Shown: positions 41,230-50,446, counted from the first letter of the stretch. The stretch is DNA of 64,000 bases from Mycolicibacterium aurum (GCF_900637195.1 NZ_LR134356.1:3596001-3660000); one strand, 5' to 3'. A program made the numbers and translations. The notes: generated by a model not told the origin, from the sequence alone.

Positions 41230-42731
41230 CGCGGATCCTGCCCGCCCGTGTCGTCGGCGAGCGCATCCGCCAGCGCACCGAGGCCCGCCGAGTTCGACGC
41301 CTTCACCAGCACGACGTCACCGGGCCGCAGCTCAGCGCGCAACAGCGCCAGGGCAGCGTCGGCGTCGGCGACCGGGATGGCCTCAGATCCCCAGGACCCT
41401 TCCATGACGGCCCCGTGCAGCATCGCGCTCATAGGCCTCCCGGATCCGACGACGACGAGTCGAGAGACATCTAAGCGCACCGCCAATCTGCCGATGCGGT
41501 CATGCTCGGTAATCGAGTCGTCACCGAGCTCCGCCATCTCGCCCAGCACGGCCCAGCTTCGGCTCTCGGGAGCGCCACCCCGGCTCATCCACGCCAGCGC
41601 CTTGAGCCCCGCACTCATCGAATCCGGGTTGGCGTTGTAGGCGTCGTTGATGATCGTCACACCGTCGCTGCGGGTACTGACCTGCATCCGGTGTCGCGAC
41701 ATCGGGCCTGCCGACCCGAGCGCGGCGGCGACCTGCTCCAGCGTCGCGCCACATTCCAGCGCGATGGCCGCCGCGGTGAGCGCGTTGGAGACCTGGTGGT
41801 CGCCGTGGACCGCGAGCGACACCGGGACCGCGGCGCCGCCGGCATGCAGGGTGAAGCTGGCCCTGGCCAGCGGGTCCAGGGCCACATTGTCGGCCCGGAT
41901 GTCGGCCTCGGGTCCCCGGCCCACCCGCACCACTCGTGCGGCCGTGACGTCGGCCATAGCCGACACGACTGGATCATCGGCGTTCAGTATCACTACGCCC
42001 GATGGTGGGACTGCTTGTGGCAGTTCAGATTTCGTGGCTGCGATGGCTTCTCGGGAGCCGAACTCGCCGAGGTGCGCGGTGCCGACGTTGAGCACGGCCG
42101 CAACCGACGGTGGCGCGATGCGGGCCAGCGCGGCGATGTTGCCCGGATGCCGGGCCGACATCTCCAGCACGAGGAAGTCGGTGGACTCTGCCGCCCGCAG
42201 CACCGTCCACGGGTGGCCCAGCTCATTGTTGAACGACCCCGGCGGTGCGACCACCTCACCCAGGGGAGCCAGCACCGCCGCGATGAGGTCCTTGGTGGAC
42301 GTCTTGCCCGACGACCCGGTGATGCCGATGATCGTCAGCCCGCCCGCGACGAGCCGGGCGGCCACCGCGGCCGCCAGCCGTGCCAGTGCCGCGAGCACTG
42401 CCGAACCGGATCCGTCCACGTCGTGTTCCAGGACGCCGGCCGTTCCCCCGGAGCCGGGTTCGGGCGCCACCGGATCGACGACGATCGCCGGCACGCCCAC
42501 CGGACGGGCCGCCAGCACCGCCACGGCGCCTGCCGCGATCGCGGTGGCCGCGAAGGTGTGCCCGTCCGAGCGCGCCCCGGGCAGCGCCAGGAACAGACCA
42601 CCCGGCGTCACGGCCCGCGAGTCGAACTCGACGGTGCCTGTGACCCGGATCCGCGCCGCGTCCTCGACGGAGACATCACAGAGGCGGCCGCCCACGATAT
42701 CGGCGACCTCGGCCAGCGACAGCTCGATCAC
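41226..42731 (-). CDS. murF: UDP-N-acetylmuramoyl-tripeptide--D-alanyl-D-alanine ligase
   Basis: A 501-residue Mur ligase. The GTG at 42731 (MIELSLAEVADIVGG) overlaps the murE stop as GTGA and has GGAGGT seven bases upstream, so the longer open frame to 42875 is rejected. The ATP loop GSSGKTS is at 139-145, followed by LEMSARHPGNIAALARI and NDAYNANPDSMSAGLKAL. It adds D-Ala-D-Ala to complete the pentapeptide precursor. Confidence 0.97.
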   Translation of the reverse strand: MIELSLAEVADIVGGRLCDVSVEDAARIRVTGTVEFDSRAVTPGGLFLALPGARSDGHTFAATAIAAGAVAVLAARPVGVPAIVVDPVAPEPGSGGTAGVLEHDVDGSGSAVLAALARLAAAVAARLVAGGLTIIGITGSSGKTSTKDLIAAVLAPLGEVVAPPGSFNNELGHPWTVLRAAESTDFLVLEMSARHPGNIAALARIAPPSVAAVLNVGTAHLGEFGSREAIAATKSELPQAVPPSGVVILNADDPVVSAMADVTAARVVRVGRGPEADIRADNVALDPLARASFTLHAGGAAVPVSLAVHGDHQVSNALTAAAIALECGATLEQVAAALGSAGPMSRHRMQVSTRSDGVTIINDAYNANPDSMSAGLKALAWMSRGGAPESRSWAVLGEMAELGDDSITEHDRIGRLAVRLDVSRLVVVGSGRPMSAMLHGAVMEGSWGSEAIPVADADAALALLRAELRPGDVVLVKASNSAGLGALADALADDTGGQDPR

Positions 42732-44269
42732 AGCCGCGACCTCCGTGCGCCGAGCATGTCGAGCGCGGCGGCCAACTCGTCGCGGTCGTCGAACGGCCGG
42801 GTCCGGCCCTGGCTCGTCTGGCCGGCCTCGTGGCCCTTCCCCGCGACCAGCACGATGTCTTCGGGCCTGGCCCACGCCACAGCGTGCCCGATGGCCGCCC
42901 GCCGGTCCCCGATCTCGACGACCTCCGCATCGCTGTCCGCCGCCCCCGCCAGGATCGCCGCGCGGATGCCGGCGGGGTCCTCGTCGCGGGGATTGTCGTC
43001 GGTGACCACCACCAGATCGGCCAGTTCGGCCGCGACCCGGCCCATCGGCTCACGCTTGCCCTGGTCACGGTTGCCCCCGGCGCCGAAGACGACGGCGAGC
43101 CGCCCCGAGCACTGCTCCCGCAAGGTCTGCAGCACCGCCTGCAACGCGCCTGGTTTGTGTGCGTAGTCGACGAGTGCCAGGAACGGCTGACCCCGGTCCA
43201 CCGTCTCCAGACGGCCGGGCACCGTCGCACCCCGCAGACCCGGCGCGGACTGCTCGGGAGAGACCCCTACCGCGTCCAGCAGGGCGACGGCGAGCAGGCA
43301 GTTCGCGACGTTGTATCCACCGGGCAGCCCGATCGTCAGATCATGCCGACCCCCGGCCGGATCGACGGCGACGAAGTCCTGCACCCCGCCTTCGGCAGAG
43401 AGCACGCGTTCGACGCTCCAGTCCGCTGCACCTGTCGTGCTCACGGTCACCGGCCGGCGAGCCCGCGCCGCCATCGCCCGACCCCACTCGTCGTCGACGC
43501 AGATCACCGACTGCGCGGCGTGGATCGGCGACTCGGGGTCGAACAGCCGCGCCTTGGCCTCGAAGTAGTCGGCCATGGTCGGATGAAAGTCCAGGTGGTC
43601 GCGCGACAGGTTGGTGAACCCGCCGACCGCGAAGGACACCCCGTCTACCCGACCGAGCGTGAGGGCGTGGCTGGACACCTCCATCACCACCGTGTCGACA
43701 CCGTGCTCGAGCATCGCGGCCAGCAGCGCCTGCAGTTCGGGGGCTTCGGGCGTGGTCAACCCGCCCGGCTGCTGACGGCCGTCGATCCGGACACCGACTG
43801 TGCCGATCAACCCCGCGACCCGGCCCGCCGCGCGCAGACCCGCCTCCACCAGGTAGGTGGTGGTGGTCTTGCCGGAGGTCCCGGTGACACCGATGACGCG
43901 CAGGTGGTCCGAGGGCCTGCCGTACACGGCGGCCGCGACCTCGCCGAGCGCCGCCCGGGGTTCGGGATGCACCAGGGTCGGCACGTCCAGCCCGCCGTGT
44001 GCGGCGAGCTCCGCGACACCGTCCTGGTCGGTCAGCACCGCGACCGCACCACGGGAGACGGCGTCGGCGGCGTAGCGGGCGCCGTGCGCTCTCTGGCCGG
44101 GAAGCGCAGCGAACAGGTCACCGGCCTGGGCGTCCTGACCGCGCAACGTCACGCCGGTGACCTGGACGTCCGGCACCGCGCCCGCCGACGTCGGTGCTGC
44201 GGAGACCAGGTCGGCGAGCGCGCCGAGGCGCAGACCGACGGGTTGACTGGGGCGCAAATTCATGGCCAT
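42728..44269 (-). CDS. murE: UDP-N-acetylmuramoyl-tripeptide synthetase (meso-DAP adding)
   Basis: A 513-residue Mur ligase with ATP loop GTSGKTT at 130-136, MEVSSHALTLGRVDGVSFAVGGFTNLSRDHLDFH, and the motif Asp425-Asn-Pro-Arg428 (DDNPRDEDP), which marks enzymes that add meso-diaminopimelate in place of lysine. That agrees with mycobacterial cell-wall chemistry. A 58-bp gap separates it from pbpB. A second ATG two codons later is possible. Confidence 0.97.
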   Translation of the reverse strand: MAMNLRPSQPVGLRLGALADLVSAAPTSAGAVPDVQVTGVTLRGQDAQAGDLFAALPGQRAHGARYAADAVSRGAVAVLTDQDGVAELAAHGGLDVPTLVHPEPRAALGEVAAAVYGRPSDHLRVIGVTGTSGKTTTTYLVEAGLRAAGRVAGLIGTVGVRIDGRQQPGGLTTPEAPELQALLAAMLEHGVDTVVMEVSSHALTLGRVDGVSFAVGGFTNLSRDHLDFHPTMADYFEAKARLFDPESPIHAAQSVICVDDEWGRAMAARARRPVTVSTTGAADWSVERVLSAEGGVQDFVAVDPAGGRHDLTIGLPGGYNVANCLLAVALLDAVGVSPEQSAPGLRGATVPGRLETVDRGQPFLALVDYAHKPGALQAVLQTLREQCSGRLAVVFGAGGNRDQGKREPMGRVAAELADLVVVTDDNPRDEDPAGIRAAILAGAADSDAEVVEIGDRRAAIGHAVAWARPEDIVLVAGKGHEAGQTSQGRTRPFDDRDELAAALDMLGARRSRL

Positions 44270-44327
44270 GACACAGTACCGATCCCCGTGAGCGACATCC
44301 GCATTCGACGGCGGGTGACGCGGGATG

Positions 44328-46331
44328 TCAGTCCGCCTGCAGGGTCAGCTCTGCGCCGGGGGGCGACAGCGGCACGTTCTCCCGCTGCAGCAGCCAGGCG
44401 GCGATGTTGTGGAACAGCGGCGCGGCCGAGGAGCCCGGGGAACCGTCGGCGGCCCGGTGCGGTGCGTCGAGCATCACACCGATGACGTAGCGCGGGTCGT
44501 CCGCGGGCGCCATGCCGGCGAAGGTGATCCAGTAGACGTCGCTGTAGTAGCACCCGCACGCCGGGTTGATCTGCTGGGCGGTGCCCGTCTTGCCCGCGAT
44601 CTGGTAACCCTCGACGGCGGCCTGCGGTCCGGTGCCCTGCTGAATGCCGCGCGGGTCGCGCTGCACCACCGAGCGGAACATGTCGCGCACGGTGCGCGCC
44701 GTCTCGGCGGACACCACCCGGATACCGTCGGGCCTGGGCTCTTCGTTGCGGCTGCCGTCCGGGGCGACGGTCTCCTTGATGATCCTCGGCGGCACCCGCA
44801 CACCGTCGTTGGCAATGGTCTGGTAGATGCCGGTCATCTGCAGCAGGGTCATCGAAAGACCCTGGCCGATCGGCAGGTTGGAGAACGTGCTGCCCGACCA
44901 CTGGTCGATGGGCGGGACCAGGCCTGAGCTCTCACCCGGCAGGCCGACACCGGTGCGCTGACCCAGGCCGAACATCTGCAGCATCTTGGCGTACTTCTCG
45001 GGTCCCAACCGCTGGGCGAGCATCAGCGTGCCGACGTTGGACGACTTCCCGAACACTCCGGTGGTGGTGTACGGCATGACGCCGTGCTCCCAGGCATCGC
45101 CGACAGTGACTCCACCCATGTTGATCGAACCGGGTACCTGCAGCACCTCGTGGGGCGTGGTGAGTCTGTTCTCGATGACCGCCGCGGCGGTGATCATCTT
45201 GTTCACCGAGCCCGGCTCGAACGGGGAGGACACCGGGAGGTTACCCAGCTGCCTGCTGTCCTGGCGGCTGATGTCCTGGGCCGGGTTGAACGTGTTGTCG
45301 TTCGACATTGCCAGCACCTCGCCGGTTTTGGCATCGAGCACCACCGCCGAGGCATTCTTTGCCCCGGAGGCGTCCTTGGCCATCTGCACCTGCTGCTGCA
45401 CATAGAACTGGATGTCGTCGTCGAGGGTCAGTACCACGGTCGATCCGTTGACCGCGCTGTGGCGGTTGCGGTAGCTGCCGGGAATCACCACGCCGTCGGA
45501 GCCGCGGTCGTAGGTCACCGAACCGTCGGTGCCCGCGAGCACCGAGTCCATCGAATCCTCGAGCCCCAGCAATCCGTGCCCGTCCCAGTCGATGCCGCCG
45601 ACGATGTTCGCGGCCAGGACGCCGCCCGGGTACTGGCGCAGATCCTGACGCTCGGATCCCACCTCGGGGAACTTCGTCGTGATCGCGTCGGAGATGGCCG
45701 GGTCGACGGCGCGCGCGAGATAGACGAACGTCTCGTTGCTGCGCAGCTTCTTCAGGACGGTGGCCGTGTCGGGCTTGTTGCCGAGTCGCGAGGAGACCTC
45801 GGCGGCGATCTCCCGCAATCGAGCGTCGGGATCTGGTGCCTCGGTGGAGGTTTCGGCACTGTTGGCCTGGAAGGCTTCTTCGAGCTGCTTGCGTACCTTG
45901 ACCGGCTGGAACGTCAGCGCCCGCGCCTCGATGGTGAAGGCCAGCTTGTCACCGTTGCGGTCGACGATCGAACCGCGAAGTGCCGGCTCGATGTCGGTGA
46001 CCTTGAGCTGACCCGCCGCCTCGGCGCGCAGCCCCTCGGCGCGTGGCACCTGCAGCGTGAACAGCTGCGCCGCAGCAACCACGAGGAGAAGAAAGATCAC
46101 CGCGTTGCCGGACCGGTGCCGAAAAACGAATGATGCGCTGCGCAAGCCGTTCTGGGGGGCGGCTTTGCGGGTGCGGCGTGACCGGGCGGACCGTTCCTGG
46201 TTCGGGACCGTGGCCACGGTTGCGCCGGTCTTGCCGCCCTTGGCGCCCTTCGCGCTCTTGGCACCCTTGGCGGACTTGGCCGCCGTTGTCCGTTTCGTCC
46301 CGCGGGAACTGCGGTCGTCCTCACCTCTCAT
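44328..46331 (-). CDS. pbpB: Septal peptidoglycan transpeptidase (class B PBP, FtsI/PbpB)
   Basis: A 667-residue class B penicillin-binding protein. A basic, Lys/Gly/Ala-rich cytoplasmic tail of about 75 residues precedes one membrane segment (about 78-96), a pedestal/dimerisation domain, and the transpeptidase domain with Ser375-x-x-Lys378 (GSVNK), Ser430-x-Asn432 (SSN) and Lys581-Thr-Gly (KTGTAQ). It crosslinks septal wall made by FtsW. A Cys-Cys-type pair (PACGCYY) lies just after KTG. The ATG at 46331 overlaps the ftsL-like stop. Confidence 0.97.
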   Translation of the reverse strand: MRGEDDRSSRGTKRTTAAKSAKGAKSAKGAKGGKTGATVATVPNQERSARSRRTRKAAPQNGLRSASFVFRHRSGNAVIFLLLVVAAAQLFTLQVPRAEGLRAEAAGQLKVTDIEPALRGSIVDRNGDKLAFTIEARALTFQPVKVRKQLEEAFQANSAETSTEAPDPDARLREIAAEVSSRLGNKPDTATVLKKLRSNETFVYLARAVDPAISDAITTKFPEVGSERQDLRQYPGGVLAANIVGGIDWDGHGLLGLEDSMDSVLAGTDGSVTYDRGSDGVVIPGSYRNRHSAVNGSTVVLTLDDDIQFYVQQQVQMAKDASGAKNASAVVLDAKTGEVLAMSNDNTFNPAQDISRQDSRQLGNLPVSSPFEPGSVNKMITAAAVIENRLTTPHEVLQVPGSINMGGVTVGDAWEHGVMPYTTTGVFGKSSNVGTLMLAQRLGPEKYAKMLQMFGLGQRTGVGLPGESSGLVPPIDQWSGSTFSNLPIGQGLSMTLLQMTGIYQTIANDGVRVPPRIIKETVAPDGSRNEEPRPDGIRVVSAETARTVRDMFRSVVQRDPRGIQQGTGPQAAVEGYQIAGKTGTAQQINPACGCYYSDVYWITFAGMAPADDPRYVIGVMLDAPHRAADGSPGSSAAPLFHNIAAWLLQRENVPLSPPGAELTLQAD

Positions 46332-47389
46332 GCGGGAGCCCCGGGCGCAGGCGGCACGGGTGCGAACTGGTCGGCAACCAGCGGCGCAGCGGGCGGTGGG
46401 CCCGGAATCGCCGGTGCTGCAGGCACTGTGGCCGTTGCCGGCACCTCCGGAGCCGGACCGGGCGCCGGCAGCTGGCCCGAGGTTGCGTGCGGAACTTCCG
46501 CGCCGGGAACGACACCCGCAGCTGCGCCGGGGATCACACCCGGAGCTGCGCCGGGCACGAGACCGGGAACTCCGAGCGGCAGAGCCGGACCCGCACCCGG
46601 AATGAGGGGCGGCGCAGGCGCCGAGGGGATCCGGACCGGAACCTCAAGCGGTTCCACAACCCGCGGCGCAGGCGGTGCGGGGCGTGCCGGCTCGGGCAGC
46701 GGCGCATTCAGCGGTGGCGGCGGGAGACCCTCGGCCGGCTTGGGCGTGCCGACGACGACCCAGTTACCAGTGGCGTCCTGTACCAGATGCGCGGTATCCC
46801 TGGACGGGATCATCCCCAGCTCGCGCGCGGCCTCGGCGAGCGCAGGGGCCGCCTGAGCTTCGAGCACGTCGCGCTCGAGTCCTTCCTTCTGCTGCATCAG
46901 CGCCTGATTGACCTCCCGGGCGGCACCGAGCTGGTAGGAACGCTCTGCGGCGTCGGTGGACAGCCACAGCGTGACTCCGAGACCGACACCCAGGGCGCCG
47001 ATGACCAGGACGACGAAGGGCACCCGGGCGACGAGCCGCCGCGGATTGAGGTCGATCGAGGCGATCCTGACCAGGATCCGCTCGCGAAGGGGAGGCCGGA
47101 TAACCTTGGGGGCCTTGGCCTTCCGCGCCTTGGCTCGCGCCTTGGCCTGACTTGCGCTCTTCGGGCGCGCGGGTGTGTCGACGGGACGGGCGGTCGGCGT
47201 CGTGCGGGGCGCCGAGCGTTGTGGCCGCGCGTCCCGCGCGGACTTGCGGCCCCGCGGCTGTGCGTCGGCGGGCACCCGCTTGGGCTCACGCACCGGCCGG
47301 CGCTTACCCGCGGTCTGCGACTTCTTGGTCGCCTTCCGCGTGCCGGCAGACGCGGCCGCACTGTTGCGTGTTGGCCTCTTTGCCTTCAT
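46328..47389 (-). CDS. ftsL: FtsL-like bitopic division protein, proline-rich (Rv2164c-like)
   Basis: A 353-residue protein. About 120 residues of Lys/Arg/Ala/Pro-rich cytoplasmic tail are followed by one membrane segment (VPFVVLVIGALGVGLGVTLWL, about 125-145) and a short coiled coil (REVNQALMQQKEGLERDVLEAQ...LGMIPS), the FtsL-type core. A proline/alanine/glycine-rich extracytoplasmic tail of about 150 residues contains short repeats of the type PGxxPGVxPGA. Position between rsmH and pbpB and the topology are those of FtsL, which would link FtsQ, FtsB and the FtsW-PbpB pair. It overlaps both neighbours by 4 bp. Confidence 0.85.
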   Translation of the reverse strand: MKAKRPTRNSAAASAGTRKATKKSQTAGKRRPVREPKRVPADAQPRGRKSARDARPQRSAPRTTPTARPVDTPARPKSASQAKARAKARKAKAPKVIRPPLRERILVRIASIDLNPRRLVARVPFVVLVIGALGVGLGVTLWLSTDAAERSYQLGAAREVNQALMQQKEGLERDVLEAQAAPALAEAARELGMIPSRDTAHLVQDATGNWVVVGTPKPAEGLPPPPLNAPLPEPARPAPPAPRVVEPLEVPVRIPSAPAPPLIPGAGPALPLGVPGLVPGAAPGVIPGAAAGVVPGAEVPHATSGQLPAPGPAPEVPATATVPAAPAIPGPPPAAPLVADQFAPVPPAPGAPA

Positions 47390-48525
47390 CGCTGCTCTCC
47401 CCCAACTTTCTCCAATGCGCGCAGCCGAACCGGTGCGCTTCTCGGATTGCGTGCGACCTCGTCTGAATCGGCCCGTTCGGCGCCTCGCGTCAGCGCGACG
47501 AACTCCGGTCCGTGTCCGGGCAATTCGACGGGAAGGCCGGGCGGCGTGCGCGATGCTGTCGCGGCGGCGAAGTCGGACTTCACAATCCGGTCCTCCAGCG
47601 ACTGATACGCCATCACCACGATTCGCCCTCTCGGCCGCAGTGCCCGCAGCGCGGCGGGAATCGCGATGCGCAGCGACTCCAGCTCGGCGTTGACCTCGAT
47701 GCGCAACGCCTGGAAGGTGCGCTTGGCGGGATGGCCGCCGGTGCGGCGTGTGGCCGCCGGGATCGCCTGGTAGAGCAGCTCCACCAGCTCGCCGGTGGTC
47801 GTGAACGGGGTCTCCGCGCGCCGGCGCGCCACGAACGACGCGATGCGGGCGGCGAATTTCTCCTCACCGAACTCGCGCAACACACGGGCCAGGGCCCTCT
47901 CGTCGTAGGTGTTGAGCACCTGCGCCGCCGTCAAACTGGATCCGGAGTCCATCCGCATGTCCAGCGGCGCGTCCGTCGCATACGAGAAACCGCGCTCCAC
48001 CCGATCGAGTTGCATCGAGGACACCCCGAGATCGAAGAGGATCCCGTCCACTCCCATCGGGCTGATTCGCGCCACCGCGTCGGCGATACCGTCGTAGCGG
48101 GTCCGGACCAACGTGACCCGGTCGCCGAAGGGCGCCAGGCGCTGACCCGCGAGCTGTAGCGCATCGGGATCGCGGTCCAGACCGATCAGGCGCAGACCGG
48201 GGAACTGGGTCAGGAACCGCTCGGAGTGCCCACCGGCGCCCAGCGTGGCGTCGACGAGTGTCGCGCCGGCGCCGTCGTCGCCGCCGCGCGTGAGTGCGGG
48301 TGCCAGCAGTGCGACACACCGATCCAGAAGGACTGGGATATGGGGTTCGTCATCCACCATCGCTGCTGCACCCTGAAAGATTGGGGCGGCCCCTGCAGTG
48401 AGGTCCCTGCCCGAGTACGCGGACCTGACGTCGGGGAAGTACGTCAGGGCCGGTTCGGGCAGAGGCCGCACTGCACGGGCCTGCGGGCCGGTGGCCAGAT
48501 CAAAGAATGTCGCCGAGTGCTTCAT
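47386..48525 (-). CDS. rsmH: 16S rRNA (cytosine1402-N4)-methyltransferase
   Basis: An SAM-dependent methyltransferase of the MraW/RsmH family: HIPVLLDRCVALL, VDATLGAGGHSERFL (SAM loop), GILFDLGVSSMQLDR, GGHPAKRTFQALRIEVNAELESL. The classical start (MVDDEPHIPVLL) would be ATG 48360. The upstream frame stays open with a segment (PLPEPALTYFPDVRSAYSGRD) that resembles the N-terminus of the M. tuberculosis Rv2165c protein as I recall it, so I favour ATG 48525 (379 residues), which overlaps the 3' end of mraZ by 26 bp. ATG 48585 is also in frame. The enzyme modifies the ribosomal P site. Confidence 0.92.
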   Translation of the reverse strand: MKHSATFFDLATGPQARAVRPLPEPALTYFPDVRSAYSGRDLTAGAAPIFQGAAAMVDDEPHIPVLLDRCVALLAPALTRGGDDGAGATLVDATLGAGGHSERFLTQFPGLRLIGLDRDPDALQLAGQRLAPFGDRVTLVRTRYDGIADAVARISPMGVDGILFDLGVSSMQLDRVERGFSYATDAPLDMRMDSGSSLTAAQVLNTYDERALARVLREFGEEKFAARIASFVARRRAETPFTTTGELVELLYQAIPAATRRTGGHPAKRTFQALRIEVNAELESLRIAIPAALRALRPRGRIVVMAYQSLEDRIVKSDFAAATASRTPPGLPVELPGHGPEFVALTRGAERADSDEVARNPRSAPVRLRALEKVGGEQR

Positions 48526-48934
48526 CGCTGGCCGCGGAGAAGTTCTCTTCGTGAAGCTCCTGGTAGTCCTGCCACGCCTGGGCATCCCAGATTTCCAGGA
48601 ACCCGATCGACCCCGTCACCACGCAGTCCTTGGTCAGGTTCGCGTAGCGGCGGTGCTCCATGGAGAGCGTGATGCGGCCTTGTGCGTCGGGGTACTGCTC
48701 GTCGGTACTGGCGGCCAGGTTGCGCAGGTAGGCGCGGGCCTGCGGATTGCCCCGCTTGGCCTTGGCGGAGATCTCGGCGATCATCTCCTCGAACTCGGCC
48801 CTCGGATGGACAGCAAGGCTGTGATCTTGGCTTTTGGTGACCATCAACCCTCCTGCCAGCGCGTCGCGGAACTTGGCGGGCAACGTCAGTCGCCCTTTGT
48901 CGTCGAGACGTGGCGTGTAGGTGCCGAAGAACAT
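48500..48934 (-). CDS. mraZ: Transcriptional regulator MraZ
   Basis: A 144-residue protein of two SpoVT/AbrB-like halves: MFFGTYTPRLDDKGRLTLPAKFRDAL with its DxK/GR motif, and DAQGRITLSMEHRRYANL. ATG at 48934 has GAGGTG five bases upstream; the longer open frame by five codons is not needed. MraZ forms rings and represses or activates the dcw promoter by binding GTGGG direct repeats, and those repeats are present 60-130 bp upstream. It is the first gene of the cluster. Confidence 0.96.
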   Translation of the reverse strand: MFFGTYTPRLDDKGRLTLPAKFRDALAGGLMVTKSQDHSLAVHPRAEFEEMIAEISAKAKRGNPQARAYLRNLAASTDEQYPDAQGRITLSMEHRRYANLTKDCVVTGSIGFLEIWDAQAWQDYQELHEENFSAASDEALGDIL

Positions 48935-48992
48935 CTCGCCACCTCGCAAACCTCGCTCAAGCCTTGCTACGGAACCCCGGTCGCTCCGTTGT

Positions 48993-49019
48993 CCGCCACT
49001 TTACCCCACAATCCCCCAC
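48993..49019 (-). promoter_or_regulatory. MraZ operator: three GTGGG-type direct repeats at 10-bp spacing
   Basis: Read on the minus strand, AGTGGGGGA, TGTGGGGTA and AGTGGCGGA follow one another at exactly 10-bp intervals (complements at 49013-49019, 49004-49009 and 48993-48999). The third repeat has GTGGC in place of GTGGG. Three or more GTGGG repeats with 5-bp spacers are the known MraZ-binding arrangement. The site lies 59-85 bp before the mraZ start. A further AGTGGGGGA, on the complement of 49053-49061, sits 41 bp away, close to four helical turns. Confidence 0.8.
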
Positions 49020-49052
49020 TTTGCTCCAAATACCTGCCCGCGTTTCCCCGGG

Positions 49053-49061
49053 TCCCCCACT
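49053..49061 (-). promoter_or_regulatory. Distal MraZ-type half-site
   Basis: The minus strand reads AGTGGGGGA here, identical to the best of the three clustered repeats 41 bp downstream. It may let the MraZ ring contact both sites, or be a remnant. It is supported only by sequence identity. Confidence 0.4.
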
Positions 49062-49182
49062 CTGCAGGCACCGTGGCACTGACCGGGCGCGTTCCTGGTA
49101 GGCGCAAGGGCGTGGCGGCATCGAAAAGGCCAGCTCACGGCACGCCGATGCCCTTCGGGGGCGAGGTGGGGCGTGGTGGGGC

Positions 49183-49215
49183 AAAAAAAAGAGGGGCAGC
49201 CCGATGGGCTGCCCC
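49183..49215 (-). terminator. Rho-independent terminator
   Basis: A perfect 10-bp stem, GGGGCAGCCC (49193-49202) with GGGCTGCCCC (49206-49215), has a 3-base loop. On the minus strand it is followed by TCTTTTTTTT (complement of 49183-49192). It ends the transcript of the small membrane gene whose stop is 20 bp away, and so insulates the dcw promoter from read-through. Confidence 0.92.
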
Positions 49216-49234
49216 TTGGTGTCGCGGGTGTCCG

Positions 49235-49636
49235 CTACTCGTCGAAGCGACGGCGGAAGCGATCCTCCATCCGGCTGGTGAAAGAGCCACCGGACCCCTT
49301 GGCCTTCTTCTGCCGCTGAGCTGCGATGTCGTTCTGCGCACGCTCACCTTTGGCCACGCGCGGGCCCGTGATCGCGAAGACGACGCCGCCGAACATCACG
49401 ATGAAGCCGATCACCGACAGGATCGGGAAGCTTCCGATCATGGTCGCCTTGAAGGCGACACCGGACACCAGCATCGCCAGCCCGAGGACGAAGAGCGCCA
49501 CGCCCTGCAGGCGACGCCGCGTCGAGGGTGCGCGCAAGGTTCCACCACGGACGCTTGACGCGAACTTGGGGTCCTCGGCATAGAGCGCGCTCTCGATCTG
49601 GTCGAGCATGCGCTGCTCATGATCGGAGAGTGGCAT
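49235..49636 (-). CDS. DUF3040 small membrane protein (Rv2169c-like)
   Basis: A 133-residue protein. ATG at 49636 (MPLSDHEQRMLDQIESALYAEDPKFASSVR) has GGAGGG upstream, so the longer open frame is rejected. The N-terminal stretch is the DUF3040 signature of actinobacteria. Two membrane segments (about 45-65 and 70-91) are followed by a basic tail (RQKKAKGSGGSFTSRMEDRFRRRFDE). The function is unknown. The gene is followed by the terminator at 49183-49215. Confidence 0.9.
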   Translation of the reverse strand: MPLSDHEQRMLDQIESALYAEDPKFASSVRGGTLRAPSTRRRLQGVALFVLGLAMLVSGVAFKATMIGSFPILSVIGFIVMFGGVVFAITGPRVAKGERAQNDIAAQRQKKAKGSGGSFTSRMEDRFRRRFDE

Positions 49637-49864
49637 TCGTCCCTCCCTCTTGCCGTGGGGGCGTCGCAGTCGTTCAAAATCAGGTGTGCCCGCGTGTACG
49701 GGCACTTAACAGTAATGATACGAGCTGAATCTGAGCCGTACCACCTTGTTCGTCGCACGATTCTATGACGTGGGCCGCTAACGGCAGCCGGCACCTCGCC
49801 AATGCAGAGACCGGCCGGATAATGGTGTCGACCGCGTGATCCACATTTCGGGAGGGGCAGACAC

Positions 49865-50446
49865 TTGGCGACGCGTCTGATCGATCTGTCGCCCAGCGAT
49901 ATGCAGCAACGTCTCCGTGATGCGCTCGCGGTGTACGTCGACGCCATGCACTACCCGCGAGGAACCGAGGAGCAGCGCGCGTCGATGTGGCTCGAACACA
50001 TCCGCAGGCGCGGCTGGAAGGCCGTCGCCGCAATCGAGGTGACCGACCCGGCAACGCCGCAGGCCGACGCGCCGATGCTCGGCATCGCTTACGGCTACTG
50101 CGGCGCCCCCGACCAGTGGTGGCAGCAGCAGGTGGTAGCGGGTTTGCGGCGCAGCGGAGCCGACGGAGCGCGCATCTCCGACCTCATGAGCAGCTATTTC
50201 GAGCTCACCGAGCTGCACATCCACCCGCGGGCGCAGGGTCGCGGACTCGGCGAGGCCCTGATCCGGCGGCTGCTCGACGACCGTTCCGAGCAGCAGGTCC
50301 TGCTGTCCACCCCGGAGATCAACGGCGAGGCGAACCGGGCGTGGCGGCTCTACCGCCGGCTCGGATTCACCGACGTGATCCGCGGCTACCACTTTGCGGG
50401 AGACCCCCGCGCGTTTGCCATCCTCGGGCGCTCATTGCCGTTGTGA
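49865..50446 (+). CDS. GNAT family N-acetyltransferase (Rv2170-like)
   Basis: A 193-residue protein with a TTG start at 49865, supported by GGGAGGGG seven bases upstream. The acetyl-CoA loop is IHPRAQGRGLGEALIRRLL, followed by LSTPEINGEANRAWRLYRRLGF, the usual GNAT motif B. Rv2170 has been linked to lysine acetylation in M. tuberculosis; whether this protein does the same cannot be read here. The lppM-like gene follows 17 bp later. Confidence 0.9.
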   Translation: MATRLIDLSPSDMQQRLRDALAVYVDAMHYPRGTEEQRASMWLEHIRRRGWKAVAAIEVTDPATPQADAPMLGIAYGYCGAPDQWWQQQVVAGLRRSGADGARISDLMSSYFELTELHIHPRAQGRGLGEALIRRLLDDRSEQQVLLSTPEINGEANRAWRLYRRLGFTDVIRGYHFAGDPRAFAILGRSLPL

